A stretch of DNA of 64,000 nucleotides from the NCBI RefSeq assembly GCF_964340395.1, contig NC_135569.1, forward strand, positions 18,220,257 through 18,284,256, written 5' to 3'. Both the position numbers and the translations under genes were made by a program. The stretch comes from Glandiceps talaboti (lineage: Eukaryota; Hemichordata; Enteropneusta; Spengelidae). This document shows, piece by piece, positions 1-12,890 of the stretch. Each line of letters starts with the position of its first letter. Position 1 is the first letter of the stretch. The notes under the pieces are model-generated. The model was given only the letters and a program-made list of their open reading frames with translations, searched no databases and had not been told where the DNA came from.

Positions 1-318
1 TAAGAAAGAAACTTAATCTATTTCATCCATTAGTGACATCAATAAAATATTGGGGAGGGGAAGGGCTGTGTCTTCTGTAAAAAAAATATTATATTGTTTA
101 CTTGATTCAATAATTACCGAGAATTAAGCAAATATGTGTATGGTAAGGTAATTAACATACACAAACATGAAGTGTCACACATGCACATACACACACACAC
201 ATGCACGCACGCACGCACGCACGCATGCATGCACACACAGTGTAAAGAATCCTACAAATTCTAATTCACTGACTCATGTAATTTCCGATGCGGTAAAATC
301 ATATTTTGAAGCATATTT
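1..318. other. AT-rich lead-in with CA/GCAC microsatellite
   Basis: AT-rich sequence with no gene recognised. A CA run and a short GCAC run lie at about 178-238; they give a spurious Thr/His-rich open frame. Confidence 0.7.
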
Positions 319-461
319 AAGCAATAAACCACCCCCTGGGGATGGTATACCAAGAGGTTTTGACCAGTGAACGAAATATATGCACGAGCGATAGCGAGTG
401 CATATATTGAGTTCACTGGTCAAAACCGAGTGGTATACCTTCCCCAGGGGTGGTTTATCGC
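319..461. repeat. Long imperfect palindrome (foldback element)
   Basis: Two arms of about 65 bp (319-385 and 398-461) are reverse complements with few mismatches, around a 12-base centre containing GAGCGATAGCGAG. Both arms carry GGTATACC and CCAGTGAAC-type blocks and end at a CCCCTGGGG-type block followed by ATAAACC. The structure fits a foldback or MITE-type DNA element; I did not recognise the family. Confidence 0.75.
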
Positions 462-462
462 T

Positions 463-1334
463 ATTATATTATACCAGTATATTGAAAATATCGGAAACAA
501 GATAAGAACTAACGTTTTCTCGTTTCATATGCGCCTCTGTGTCTAATTTGCATAACAATAACGCTGTTTTTCAAGACAGCTGATCTTGGCCTCAATGTGA
601 ACGTCGTGCAGCGACTGGATTTATTTTATCTGCTCGTCGTTTCTCGGGATAATCTGTACATTGATCGGCTCATTAAAAGTGCACAGTGATGAATAAACAA
701 CCTGTCTGACTCAAGGTATAAACTTGAAGTGGTTTATTGAATACAGCGTGCTTCGATCGTTCCCGGCCGAATTCGCGACTCGGTGAAATGATAGACAGGT
801 TGATATTTACATTATTTATATTACTGGAAGTTACGTCAGTAGATTTTCGGGTTTGAGGATTTCCCTCTCGGATTGATGACTGATACTCTAGGACAGGATC
901 CCAGACAAATTTCTATTTAGATTGCTTCATTTTTATGACAGGACAGGACAGCTCACCAATGTTTCCACTCCAGCCGCGCCGAGGCCGGCTGGGACCGATC
1001 TCGTGCATGCCTAGCGCCTTGACCTCAGTACATGTAGTAGGCGATGATTTGAACAAATACGCGATGACTGGGTTACTTTCGAAATTTCCTTCATAATTTC
1101 TCATAAAATATTGTCTCATTGAGAGAAAATCCTCCTCTGACAATTCGAAGAGTTCACTATCAGTATCACGGCGGACTACAACTCAACGCTCGTAGACGAA
1201 CAAAATTTGGACGCGTGCCAGCAGTGCATTATCGTACCAGCAGTGCATTATCACTCGTTTTAGACGCGCTAGTTCGATGTCTAGACCAATCAGATCCCTC
1301 GATTTCCACCATCAATATACTGGTATAATATAAT
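463..1334. mobile_element. Candidate DNA element bounded by 22-bp inverted repeats
   Basis: The 22 bases at 463-484 reappear as an exact reverse complement at 1313-1334 (core CAATATACTGGTATAATA). The 870 bp between are richer in CG dinucleotides than the surroundings, with CRE-like TTACGTCA near 832 and CCAAT near 1286. The left repeat abuts the palindrome at 319-461, so the two may form one composite element. No clear target-site duplication was seen. It could also be a promoter region flanked by unrelated repeats. Confidence 0.4.
957..1180 (-). CDS. Possible exon of unknown protein (weak)
   Basis: On the minus strand an open stretch encodes an acidic start (DTDSELFELSEEDF) followed by a mixed segment ending GWSGNIG. 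It closes at ATTG|GTGAGC, a good donor site at 956-951; a TTGTAG upstream could be an acceptor. I recognise no family. It lies inside the element with 22-bp inverted repeats, so it could be a transposase exon, a captured exon or chance. Composition differs from the AT-rich flanks. No convincing initiator ATG precedes it; one ATG lies within the segment (SMRQYF). Confidence 0.2.
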
Positions 1335-2345
1335 ATATAATATGTAATGTATTGCAATATGGCACCACAATTTAACCTTGACTTACAAATAATGAACTGA
1401 GATTTACTCTTTCTCAGATATCACATACATGATTAAAACAGTTAGAATGGTAAAACATACATTTTCTAAATCTTTTGTACATTAGGATAGAGGTTACAGA
1501 ATGTTTCATTGCCAGTCGTAAAGGCAAACTTGATAAGCACCTGAAAAGGTGAGCTGATTTTCTGTAGGTTCTTGGTCCAGTGACAGTATAAAATGTCAAT
1601 GTATCATTTTCCAGCCAGATGTATTCAGTGATGTCATTCCCTTTTGACTGTAACATATTACATAAATTTTCAATGGAAAAGTATATTTAAAAGACAACAG
1701 TTTTCTGTTATTTGATTTCCAGCCAAGCAAACTCACTCTGTTGGTTGTATCTGCATATAAACTGAACAGTTACATGGCATGTTTGTAACTGTTATTAGGA
1801 TTGATAGCACTATTAGAAGTCATTGTTATATTAAATTATCTGAGAACTCCATTTCCCACTGACACACACTCTCTGAACTAAATGCAATTTAGACATTTGA
1901 GACAACTTCAACTGATTCAGTCAATAGAAATGAGCATTTCTCTGTTGGACAGACACAGTTGAAAACAGCGCCGTCTCCTAATTGAGTTATTTGACAAATA
2001 GATCCAATTTTGTTTTCTCTAATTTGATGTAAATGTACTGAGTACTGTTCCTTTTACACAATTCAAGTATTCTCTTGATGCCTACTACATGCAGTACAGA
2101 CTGTCAATGACTTTTTATCTTGAGTTTATACAGACTTTCAATTTAAAGGGACATTCCAGAACTCATGAGTTAATTGTCTTGATAATTGCTGTTAAATACA
2201 AAGATTTTCAAATTTGATTTTAGTTTATGATTTTACATGAACAGCAAGATATATTGTACATTGTGTAAGTACTCTTTTATGAAAAACACAACTTGCATAA
2301 AGAACAAATTCCATCGTGTGTGTTCATTTACTTTTGCACTGATAT
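1335..2345. other. Unannotated AT-rich sequence
   Basis: About 1 kb with scattered stops in all frames. No gene, RNA or repeat seen. Confidence 0.6.
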
Positions 2346-2408
2346 ATTTTTAGCACAACTGAATTGAGGTTCAGTAGTGCTGTAGGCATGGCAAAGTGTC
2401 TGTCTGTC

Positions 2409-2479
<71 letters not shown>

Positions 2480-3682
2480 AACTTAAAATCAAAAACCGCT
2501 GAACCGATTGCCATGATATTTAATGGGTCGATTACCTTGGGTGTCTAGTTGGGAAATTGTTCAAATGAAAATGATCTTACCACCGGTTTGTGATTTGGGT
2601 AAAAAAATGTGATTTTTGGTCAAAAACCTATAATTCCAAAACTACTGAGCAGATTGGGCTGAAATTTAACAGGGATGCATCTAGGGATGTATGGACAAAG
2701 ACATATTAAGCATACAATGATTCCATGAGTGATATAAAAATTAAGTGTAAAAATGTTCATTTTTGGTCATATCTCAAAAAGTACTTAGTCAATGAGTCTG
2801 AAATTTGGTGAGATGTTTCTGAAAAGTGTTACTCTGCAGATGTTCTTCAAAACATTTTGACAAAATTAGCCCTAGCAACCATGACCACGCCCTTAGCTAA
2901 AACCAAATGGCAGTATAATTTGGTCAAATAACAACATCATCTGGTAGGCAAGTGAGTAAACATTCAAAACATGTATGCAAATACCCTAGCAACCATGACC
3001 AGGCCCATAGCAACAGCCAAACGGTCGTGTATCTCACAAAGATAACAACAGGGATTAATAGACAATTGAATAAACATTCAAAAAATGTATGTAAATTTGC
3101 CTAGCAACAAGACCACGCCCATGGCAACAGCCAAAAATCACATACATTGCAAAGATAACAGGAATAGAAAGACAAATGAATAAGCATTCAAAAAATGTAT
3201 GCAAATGTGCCAAGCAACAAGACCACACTCATAGCAACAGCTAAATGATCACATATATTGCGAAGATAACAACGGGGACAATTGAATAAACATTCAAAAA
3301 ATGTGTGTAAATTTGCCTAGCAACAAGACCACGCCCATAACAACAACAAATAATCACATATATTGCAAAGATAACAACAGGAATTGAAAGACAAATGAAT
3401 AAACATTCAAAAAATGTATGTAAATATACCTAGCGATAAGACCATGCCCCTAGCAACAGCCAAATAATCACATACATTGGGAAGATAACAACGGCGATTA
3501 ATAGACAATTGAATAGAAATTCAAAAAATGTAACAGCCAAATGATTGGGTATATCACAAAGATAGCAACCTGGTTGGATAGTCATTCAGCTAATGAACAC
3601 CTATTGTTAGCATGGACTAGCATATGGATAAACATTTTTAAAAACTGTACAGTTGTGCTACAACACTATTGGTGGTATTTTT
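2346..3682 (+). mobile_element. HINE/pearl-like non-autonomous element, copy 1
   Basis: The 5' end is TTTTTAGCACAACTGAA, forming a hairpin with TTCAGTAGTGCT. Then come (TCTG)n(TG)n at 2399-2475, a conserved body rich in 'tttttggtcaaaaac' and 'aaaactac' blocks, and a core of about six tandem monomers of 95-115 bp (each with 'ccatgaccacgccc' and 'agcaacagccaaa'). The 3' end is CAGTTGTGCTACAAC, an inverted partner of the 5' end. Hairpin, microsatellite, tandem core and subterminal inverted repeats match the published layout of Helentron-associated elements. No protein is encoded. Class assignment is inference from structure. Confidence 0.8.
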
Positions 3683-3989
3683 ACTTAAAAGTAAATTATC
3701 CATCCATCCATCCACCTTTCACTAACATTTTCTCAGGTATGTATCAATCTGTTTCAGCCAAACCTGGAACAAAGGTAACACTATCTGGGACATACGTATC
3801 ACTTAGTTTCACTTGTACCTTCAGCTCTGCCAATATGGTGACCATATTTGTTGTGTGTGGCTCTGTTCAAGTTTAGTCCTGCTTACAAATGGAGTAAGTC
3901 AGGACTCACTACATATTTACTTCTTTCAGCATGTCATTGAGTGTGTGTAGCTAGTAACATACATTGGGTAGCTAGTAACATACATTGTA

Positions 3990-4711
3990 ACTTTTGTCCT
4001 GATTGGATTCTCAGAAGTGTGTGTAGCTATAGTAACATAACTTTCATCCTGATTGGATACTCAGAAGTGTGTGTAGCTATAGTAACATAATTTTCATCCT
4101 GATTGGATACTCAGAAGTGTGTGTAGCTATAGTAACATAACTTTCATCCTGATTGGATACTCAGAAGTGTGTGTAGCTATAGTAACATAACTTTCATCCT
4201 GATTGGATACTCAGAAGTGTGTGTAGCTATAGTAACATAACTTTCATCCTGATTGGATACTCAGAAGTGTGTGTAGCTATAGTAACATAACTTTCATCCT
4301 GATTGGATTCTCAGAAGTGTGTGTAGCTATAGTAACATAACTTTCATCCTGATTGGATACTCAGAAGTGTGTGTAGCTATAGTAACATAACTTTCATCCT
4401 GATTGGATTCTCAGAAGTGTGTGTAGCTAAAGTAACATAACTTTCATCCTGATTGGATACTCAGAAGTGTGTGTAGCTATAGTAACATAACTTTTATCCT
4501 GATTGGATACTCAGAAGTGTGTGTAGCTATAGTAACATAACTTTCATCCTGATTGGATACTCAGAAGTGTGTGTAGCTATAGTAACATAACTTTCATCCT
4601 GATTGGATTCTCAGAAGTGTGTAGCTATAGTAACATAACTTTCATCCTGATTGGATACTCAGAAGTGTGTGTAGCTATAGTAACATAACTTTCATCCTGA
4701 TTGGATACTCA
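3990..4711. repeat. 50-bp minisatellite, about 14 copies
   Basis: Unit of 50 bp containing CATCCTGATTGGATACTCAG and GTGTGTAGCTATAGTAACAT. Copies are nearly identical (GGATAC/GGATTC variants, one 2-bp deletion near 4618), implying recent expansion. It starts about 300 bp after HINE copy 1. Confidence 0.95.
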
Positions 4712-5610
4712 AAAGCACAAGATTTGAATGAGAATTTCTATTACACAAGGTCAGATGTGGGAAGGCAGCGATCACTCCCGGAACAAACAAAACTAAAAAA
4801 ACAACAATAAACAAAGTAAATTGAGGTAAATAAAAAGATCGAGCTGTATATTACCTCATCAGATTTTTATCAGATTGAGTAAAAACATGATTTACTTACT
4901 ACTAAATTACAAGAACAAGTCTTGGATATATCAAAAGTACAACAAGATGCTCTTTGACTGTCATTGCCCCCAGTCTTTAATTCACATTCCTCAAATAATA
5001 TTTATCTTTTCATCACTATGAGTATGAACATGAAGTGATCAATCTGGAAAAGTTAATGTAACTTCTCATCTATCAAATTTAAACTGTACACAGAGAAGGT
5101 ATTAAAATATTAAAAATGCATCCCATAAACCCTTCTATATAAAGTATAGACAATGCAAAAAATGACATCTATAATTATTTCATTTTTTTCATAAATTTGA
5201 AAATAGTTAAAATATTAGTATTCAAGAGAAGTATTAACAAAGTTATTGGTTTTATTGTGAATTCATAAACGTATTTCATAATTTTTATTTGGAGTAATAA
5301 GAAAGATAATGAGTGCCAATGATTGTTCACTATGTTAACAATCTCATTGTCAAACTGTTGACAGCTCAAAATGTCACATGGTTCCAAATTTAAACTTAAA
5401 CATGAACAATCTGATGACATGTTGTACTCACTTGTTGTACTACTTAAAATTAAATCTAAGAGAAAAATTATATCTATTAAAATGAAAAAGGTTTAGATTG
5501 AAAAAGATGAAGTTTTTGTGTTTTCATGAAAAATAACAGACAGAGTCTAGGGAATATTAGAATTTGTTGTCTGACCAAACATTGCATTCTTCAAAAAGAT
5601 GTAGAGATTA
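4712..5610. other. Unannotated AT-rich sequence
   Basis: No coding region or repeat recognised. Confidence 0.6.
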
Positions 5611-6560
5611 GTATAAGACAGAAGTGATGCATTGAGGTTGACATAAGACAGAAGTGATGCATTGAGTTTGACGTGAGACAGAACTGATGTATTGAGGTTG
5701 ACGTGAGACAGAACTGATGTATTGAGGTTGATGTGAGACAGAACTGATGTATTGAGGTTGATGTGAGACAGAACTGATGTATTGAGGTTGACGTGAGACA
5801 GAACTGATGTATTGAGGTTGACGTGAGACAGAACTGATGCATTGAGGTTGACGTGAGACAGAACTGATGTATTGAGGTTGATGTGAGACAGAACTGATGC
5901 ATTGAGGTTGACGTGAGACAGAACTGATGCATTGAGGTTGACGTGAGACAGAACTGATGCATTGAGGTTGACAAGACAGAAGTGATGCATTGAGGTTGAC
6001 AAGACAGAAGTGATGCATTGAGGTTGACGTGAGACATAAGTGATGCATTGAGGTTGACGTGAGACAGAACTGATGTATTGAGGTTGACGTGAGACAGAAC
6101 TGATGCATTGAGGTTGACAAGACAGAAGTGATGCATTGAGGTTGACAAGACAGAAGTGATGCATTGAGGTTGACGTGAGACAGAAGTGATGCATTGAGGT
6201 TGACATGAGACAGAACTGATGCATTGAGGTTGCCGTGAGACAGAACTGATGCATTGAGGTTGACAAGACAGAAGTGATGCATTGAGGTTGACATGAGACA
6301 GAACTGATGCATTGAGGTTGACGTGAGACAGAACTGATGCATTGAGGTTGACAAGACAGAAGTGATGCATTGAGGTTGACGTGAGGCAGAAGTGATGCAT
6401 TGAGGTTGACGTGAGACAGAACTGATGCATTGAGGTTGACAAGACAGAAGTGATGCATTGAGGTTGACGTGAGGCAGAAGTGATGCATTGAGGTTGACGT
6501 GAGACAGAACTGATGCGTTAAGGTTGGCATAAATCAGAACTGATGCGTTGAGGTTCACAT
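5611..6560. repeat. 28/30-bp minisatellite, about 32 copies
   Basis: Units contain GATGCATTGAGGTTGAC followed by GTGAGACAGAACT (30 bp) or AAGACAGAAGT (28 bp). The two unit types alternate in blocks, a sign of higher-order amplification. All three minus-strand frames are long and open (283-327 codons), but the products are the same repeat read in three frames, so I do not call genes. Confidence 0.95.
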
Positions 6561-8458
6561 GAGGCAAGACTGATTATATGTAGTGGTTTGCATAATGTGG
6601 ATTTCTTAAAATGTAAACAATTACATTTTATAAATAGTTACAATATAGAGCTCACAAAATCATGCTACTTGTAATGTATGGCAAAAATATGACACCTAAT
6701 GATTTTGAAATTCTGTCAAGAAATTGAAGGAAAAACATTTGCTACGTGGTAAAAATGTAACTGTACGTGTAAACACTTGTCATATAAAAATGTTACACAG
6801 TGACTGTACATTGTATGTTGTTGTATGGCAAAATGTAACAATGTTGTCATATGGTAAAAATGGTACATTGTATCTAAGGTATTGTTGACAACATAATAGC
6901 AATTAGTATTCTGCTCATGTTACACTGTGAACCTAAACTACTTCATTATCATTCATGTCACACTTGTACGCAAACCCTATAATCCATACAGTACTGAAAA
7001 CTCCTTGGCTCATCAATCAAATTTCACTTATTTCATTCTTCATACTCAACAGAGTTGTTACAGTTGACTGACAAAGAACCACAGTTGATTATATTTGCCA
7101 TGTAATGATATTTTGACAGTCATTTCTTGATTCAAACTTTAAACCTTCTACTAACATAAATACAATTATGGAATTTCACTTCACAGATGTTCATTCACAT
7201 GAATAGAATAGCTGTTAATGGAGGTCTCAGACATTGCCATATTTCCCAAATGGGTTTTTGAATTACAGGAAACACTGTTCTAATATACATGTATAGTAGT
7301 TGAAACTTTAGCTCTCACAACTGTTAAATGTATTGTAAATGGATATTGCAAGTTGTTTAAAATCTCTCCAAGCTAAAGTGTCAAATTTTCTGATAACAGG
7401 GCAAAATTTATATCAGCTCTTGAAGGCTTTCTCTCGTTAATTCACCAGACGTGTGTTCGCCTATAGGAGCTGTCAAATTAACATACCAGACATACAAATG
7501 TATACACACAGAAAGGAGTATATCACACTTTAAACAGATGCAAGTTGTCAAGATGGGAATTGCTGCCACATAAATATAAACTTGCTTCATTAGATTGACT
7601 GGTCATGATTCCTGTTTTAAATCTCAGATAATCTGTCTGCTTTATAGTGTCATAATGATTCCATTCTTACAGCTAGTGAGCACATTGCATCCTAGTCACA
7701 CTCTTCTACATTTCAGTGCAATTGAAGTCTTTCCACAGCAGTTTGAAAGAAAAAGTTTACTGTTATGTAAGTCCTGCCTTGACAATCTAAATACAGATTA
7801 AGACAGTCAATTACCTGAATTCACCTAGAGATTTGGGTTCAGTTAAATAATCAATATATCTTAGAACTAGACTTACCAACAGTTCTATGTAAACCCCAAA
7901 GGATACTGCAGGGACTGAATAGTCAAATTTCTGTATTGCTTTAATAGTAAATAAAGCACTGCATATAGCAACAAGTAAACACTACATAGAAACAAATGAA
8001 ACGTTCTGTAGGAATGAATAAAACACTGAATAGCAACACACTATTTACAGAACACACTTTGACTTGCAAATAGAAAAATATGTACTATATGTAGACCCCA
8101 AATGTTATTTAACATCTAAAGACATACATAGTATTACAATGGTACTGAAATAGCATGGTTGCATGAATACCTATACAGTGACCTTACTCTAGCTTGTTGT
8201 ATCATCTATGTAGTAAAGATTGTTAACATCAATGTGTGTACCAAAATGTATGAAATTTGAAGCTTCTATTCTTCATTTATGATATTGCCTAGTTTCCTGA
8301 TGCACTATGTTACACTGTATGTATGAAATTATAAAATGGAATTATTGACATATTGTCTAATTACCAAAGATCATTATGCAATTGACATGTTTACCCAAGC
8401 TTTAAGTTTGAGATTGAGGAAGTAGTCAGTTTGAGGAAGCCGTTTTTGAGAAAATAAT
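6561..8458. other. Unannotated AT-rich sequence
   Basis: About 1.9 kb of sequence with no gene signal; short open frames only. Confidence 0.6.

Positions 8459-8523
<65 letters not shown>
8459..8523. repeat. (CA)n microsatellite
   Basis: About 32 uninterrupted CA dinucleotides. Not attached to a HINE copy, unlike most TG runs in this window. Confidence 0.98.
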
Positions 8524-8530
<7 letters not shown>

Positions 8531-8883
8531 TAGTGTAACATTCTTTCCTTTAATACTGAAAGCAAAGAGCAGTATGGAATATTGTATGTTGACTACTATT
8601 TCATGGGTCATGTAAAGAGCCAAGTGTTCTATTTTAAGAATTACAACATTCCTGTAGCTGCTGTTGATCCATTAAAGAGCTGGACAAAAATAATGATGAT
8701 ATGTAAAGCATCCTTCACTTGATACTACATACAGTATGCTCTTAAAGTAATTCTCTCATTATAGTAATGTCAAAAGGTTATATTGGCATAACGTATGTGA
8801 TCATTAGATTTTTGTAATGTGTATGTTCACTCCTATGGAACAAGTACATATGTATAGGCTTTCAGATCTAGACCACGGGGTGA

Positions 8884-8890
8884 GGGGGGG

Positions 8891-8983
<93 letters not shown>
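8884..8983. repeat. (GA)n(GACA)n compound microsatellite
   Basis: A short G run, then about 20 GA dinucleotides, then about 12 GACA units. It is a strong purine tract on the + strand. Confidence 0.98.
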
Positions 8984-8984
<1 letters not shown>

Positions 8985-9177
8985 GAGGAGAAAATGAAAA
9001 GGATTGAAAAGGAGAAAATGTATGAAACATATTAGATACTTGAAATGTAATAATGATATGAACTCCTATGGTTTGATATGGATGATGATTATTTCAAACG
9101 TTATTGATATTTATTTTAATATTGAGAATATGAAATTATGAATATTAAACTGATATAATATTATTAATCAGTTTTTG

Positions 9178-9229
9178 TTAGGTTCAGTAGTGCTATTGGC
9201 ATGGCAAAGTGTCTCTGTCTCTGTCTGTC

Positions 9230-9283
<54 letters not shown>

Positions 9284-9952
9284 CAACTTAAAGTCAAAAA
9301 CTGCTGGACTGATTACTTTGATATTTGGTGGTCATGTTACTTCTGATGTCTAGTTGGGAAATTGTTCAAATGAAAATGATCGCATCAGAGATGTGGGTTT
9401 TGGGTCCAAAAATGTGAAAGTAGGGCAGATTGGCATGAAATTTGGTGGGAACATTCTTAGGGGCAAGTAAAGTAAGATTTGTTCATAACATGATGATTCC
9501 CTTAGTAATATGCAAATTAGGGCTAAAAAGGTGTCTTTTTGGTCAAAAAACCTATAATTCCAAAACTATTCAGCAGATTGGGCTGAAATTTAACAGGGAT
9601 GCATCTTTGGGTGTATATATGAAGAAATATTAAGCATATAATGATCTCTTCAGTAATATGCAAATCAGGTATAAACATGTGAATTTTGGTCAAAAATTGT
9701 ACCTTGGTGAGATGTTTCTAGAAGTGTTATTCTGCTGATTGTCTTCAAAATATTTTGACAAAATTGGCCCTAGCAATTATGACCACATCCTTAGCAACAA
9801 CCAAATGGCAGTATATTTTGGTCAGATAACAACATCATCTGATAGGCAAGTGAGTAAACATTCAAAAAATATATGCAACTATCCCTAGCAACCATGACCA
9901 CACCCATAGCAACAGCCAAATGGTTGTGTATTTCACAAAGATAATAACAGGG
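9178..9952 (+). mobile_element. HINE-like element, copy 2 (truncated at both ends)
   Basis: Begins at GGTTCAGTAGTGCTATTGGC, lacking the left hairpin arm, then TCTG/TG microsatellite (to about 9280), body and the start of the tandem core. It breaks off in the core at 'ataataacaggg', where the 32-bp minisatellite begins; no 3' terminus is found. Confidence 0.8.
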
Positions 9953-11640
9953 ACACTTGGCAATAAACTGCTTATTCAGCTCAGAGACTTGGCAACATAC
10001 TGTTTATACAGCCCAGACACTTGGCAACATATTGTTTCTACAGCCCAGACACTTGGCAACATATTGTTTACATGGCCCAGACACTTGGCAACATATTGTT
10101 TATACAACCCAGAGACTTGGCAACATATTGTTTATTCAACCCAGATGCTTGGCAACATATTGTGTATACAGACACTTGGCAACATATTGTTTATACAACC
10201 CAGACACTTGGCAACATATTGTTTATACAGCCCAGACACTTGGCAACATATTATTTATACAGCCCAGACACTTGGCAACATATTATTTATACAGCCCAGA
10301 GACTTGGCAACATATTGTTTATACAACCCAGACACTTGGCAACATATTATTTATACAGCCCAGACACTTGGCAACATATTATTTATACAGCCCAGACACT
10401 TGGCAACATATTATTTATACAGCCCAGACACTTGGCAACATATTGTTTATACAACCCAGACACTTGGCAACATATTATTATACAACCCAGACACTTGGCA
10501 ACATATTATTTATACAGCCCAGAGACTTGGCAACATATTGTTAAAACAACCCAGAGACTTGGCAACATATTGTTCATACAGCCCAGACACTTGGCAACAT
10601 ATTGTTTATACAGACCATAGACTTGGCAACATATTGTTTATACAGCCCAGACACTTGGCAACATATTGTTTATACAGCCCAGACACTTGGCAACATATTG
10701 TTTATACAGCCCAGACACTTGGCAACATATTATTTATACAGCCCAGACACTTGGCAACATATTGTTTATACAACCCAGATGCTTGGCAACATATTGTGTA
10801 TACAGAGACTTGGCAACATATTGTTTATACAGCCCAGACACTTGGCAACATATTGTGTATACAGACACTTGGCAACATATTGTTTATACAGCCCAGACAC
10901 TTGGCAACATATTGTTTATACAGCCCAGACACTTGGCAACATATTATTTATACAACCCAGACACTTGGCAACGTATTGTTTATTCAACCCAGATGCTTGG
11001 CAACATATTGTGTATACAGAGACTTGGCAACATATTGTTTATACAACCCAGACACTTGGCAACATATTGTTTATACAGCCCAGACACTTGGCAACATATT
11101 ATTTATACAACCCAGAGACTTGGCAACGTATTTTTTTACAGCCCAGACACTTGGCAACATATTGTTTATACAGCCCAGACACTTGGCAATATATTGTTTA
11201 TACAGCCCAGACACTTGGCAACATATTGTTTATACAGCCCAGACACTTGGCAACATATTGTTTATACAGCCCTGACACTTGGTAACATATTGTGTATACA
11301 GACACTTGGCAACATATTGCTTATACAGACCATAGACTTTGCAACATATTGTTTATACCGACACTTGGCAACATATTGTTTATACAGCCCAGACACTTGG
11401 CAACATATTGTGTATACAGACACTTGGCAACATATTGCTTATACAGACCATAGACTTTGCAACATATTGTTTATACCGACACTTGGCAACATATTGTTTA
11501 TACAGCCCAGACACTTGGCAACATATTGTGTATACAGACACTTGGCAACATATTGCTTATACAGACCATAGACTTGGCAACATATTGTTTATACCGACAC
11601 TTGGCAACATATTGTTTATACCGACACTTGGCAACATATT
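9953..11640. repeat. 32-bp minisatellite, about 50-55 copies
   Basis: Basic unit of 32 bp with ACACTTGGCAACATATTG and TTTATACAGCCCAG; shorter 27-bp units lack the CCCAG part. Because 32 is not a multiple of three, each + frame reads through all registers with a 32-residue period, giving overlapping open frames of up to 451 codons that are not credible genes. A higher-order period of about 118 bp is visible at 11285-11640. The array starts inside HINE copy 2. Confidence 0.95.
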
Positions 11641-11682
11641 GGTCACATAATGTCAGATGAAGGACACTGTCAAATCTGGCTT

Positions 11683-11858
11683 AGAAGAGGTCTTCTGTAT
11701 GCTGGGACAAGGCATTCTGGGAAACCAATAAGTGGGGAGCTCCTAATTAAACAATAGGTTCAGCATTGTTTGAGCAAGGTGTACAGAGATTACAAGCTCC
11801 TAACTTTGTTTGTTTCCCATAATGCCACACCCCAGGGTATATATAATAGACCTCTTCT
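11683..11858. mobile_element. Small MITE with ~45-bp terminal inverted repeats
   Basis: AGAAGAGGTCT at 11683 and AGACCTCTTCT ending at 11858 are inverted; the inner arms GGCATTCTGGGAAAC (11711-11725) and GTTTCCCATAATGCC (11812-11826) also pair. Total length is 176 bp. Flanking TA on both sides would fit a Tc1/mariner-type target duplication, which is inference. Confidence 0.65.
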
Positions 11859-12890
11859 ATTAGGAAGATTTGCCAATTTCAGTGAGGTTACATTATTCAG
11901 GGTTGGTGAAAATAACTTTTACTGTGTCCGCTAAGCATAAACAAATATAGCTAGGATAAAATAAGAATAGCCTTTGGTCTCCTTAAGTTAGTGGTTATTA
12001 ATATATATATATCTTTACTGTGGTAACCTTATAACTAACAAAGAATAAAACTTAGAAAGTGAAGTTGTTTGAATTCAAATGACCGGACATTAAACTCTTC
12101 AGAGGTAAGTATTTTAAAATCAAAATATCAAGTAGAAATAAACCAGTCAGATAGTGTGGAGCACCACATGTAGCTAGACTTAAGTCACATTGTTGCCATA
12201 CATATAATATGTCATGCTAAGAGGGGATATTATTTTGTTATGTCTTGAAAATTATGGCTCTATCTATAGAGCTGACATATGTCAGATTGTTTCAAGTCTG
12301 TTGGTCTTAACATATTACCAGTATTTGATAAAATAAACTTATTAAACTAACAAAAACAGATAATTCTGTAAAATAAATGCTACTTTGTTAATTATGTAGC
12401 ATTGTTTAGATTAGTAGAATTAGCCATATTTTGTGAATTTGTTGCCACAGACATTTGTAAAGTTATTCTATGGTATTATTCAAATGGTGAACTATATGAG
12501 CAGGACAAAAGGTCAAACTGAATGCTTTGAAACCTCTGTGGTATTATCAAATTTTACTTTAAATTCTGTCAACATTTCAGAAGAGTTTCTAAATGTCAAC
12601 TGGACAGACAAGAAAGTTTTGTAATACTTTGTCTCTATTTAAATTTGGAGATCCATTATTTATAGAAGGATGATGTTGTTTTAAGGCTAAGCATTGGTGT
12701 GTTTCATGAGTACGGCTTGGTGTGTGTGTGATGATTAGTTAAATATCAAACCCACCAACAAATGGCACTACAATAGACAATTATCACTTTGTGTGATTAT
12801 GAAATATGAAGATAAATATTGTCCGGTTGTATTATGATTGGAAAACAAATACTGAATATAAGGATTGAATGGACAAAAATTTACTTTAGT
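11859..12890. other. Unannotated AT-rich sequence
   Basis: No gene or repeat recognised. A 63-codon open frame at 12433-12624 has no recognisable domain. Confidence 0.6.

Noticed and set aside
3541-3876. 111-codon frame with hydrophobic parts
   Set aside because: Its first half is the 3' end of HINE copy 1; the second half has no recognisable domain.
5547-6567. Three minus-strand open frames of about 283-327 codons
   Set aside because: All are shadows of the 28/30-bp repeat in three overlapping frames.
9920-11660. Open frames of up to 451 codons in all three + frames
   Set aside because: They are the same 32-bp unit read in successive registers; no domain and no unique sequence.
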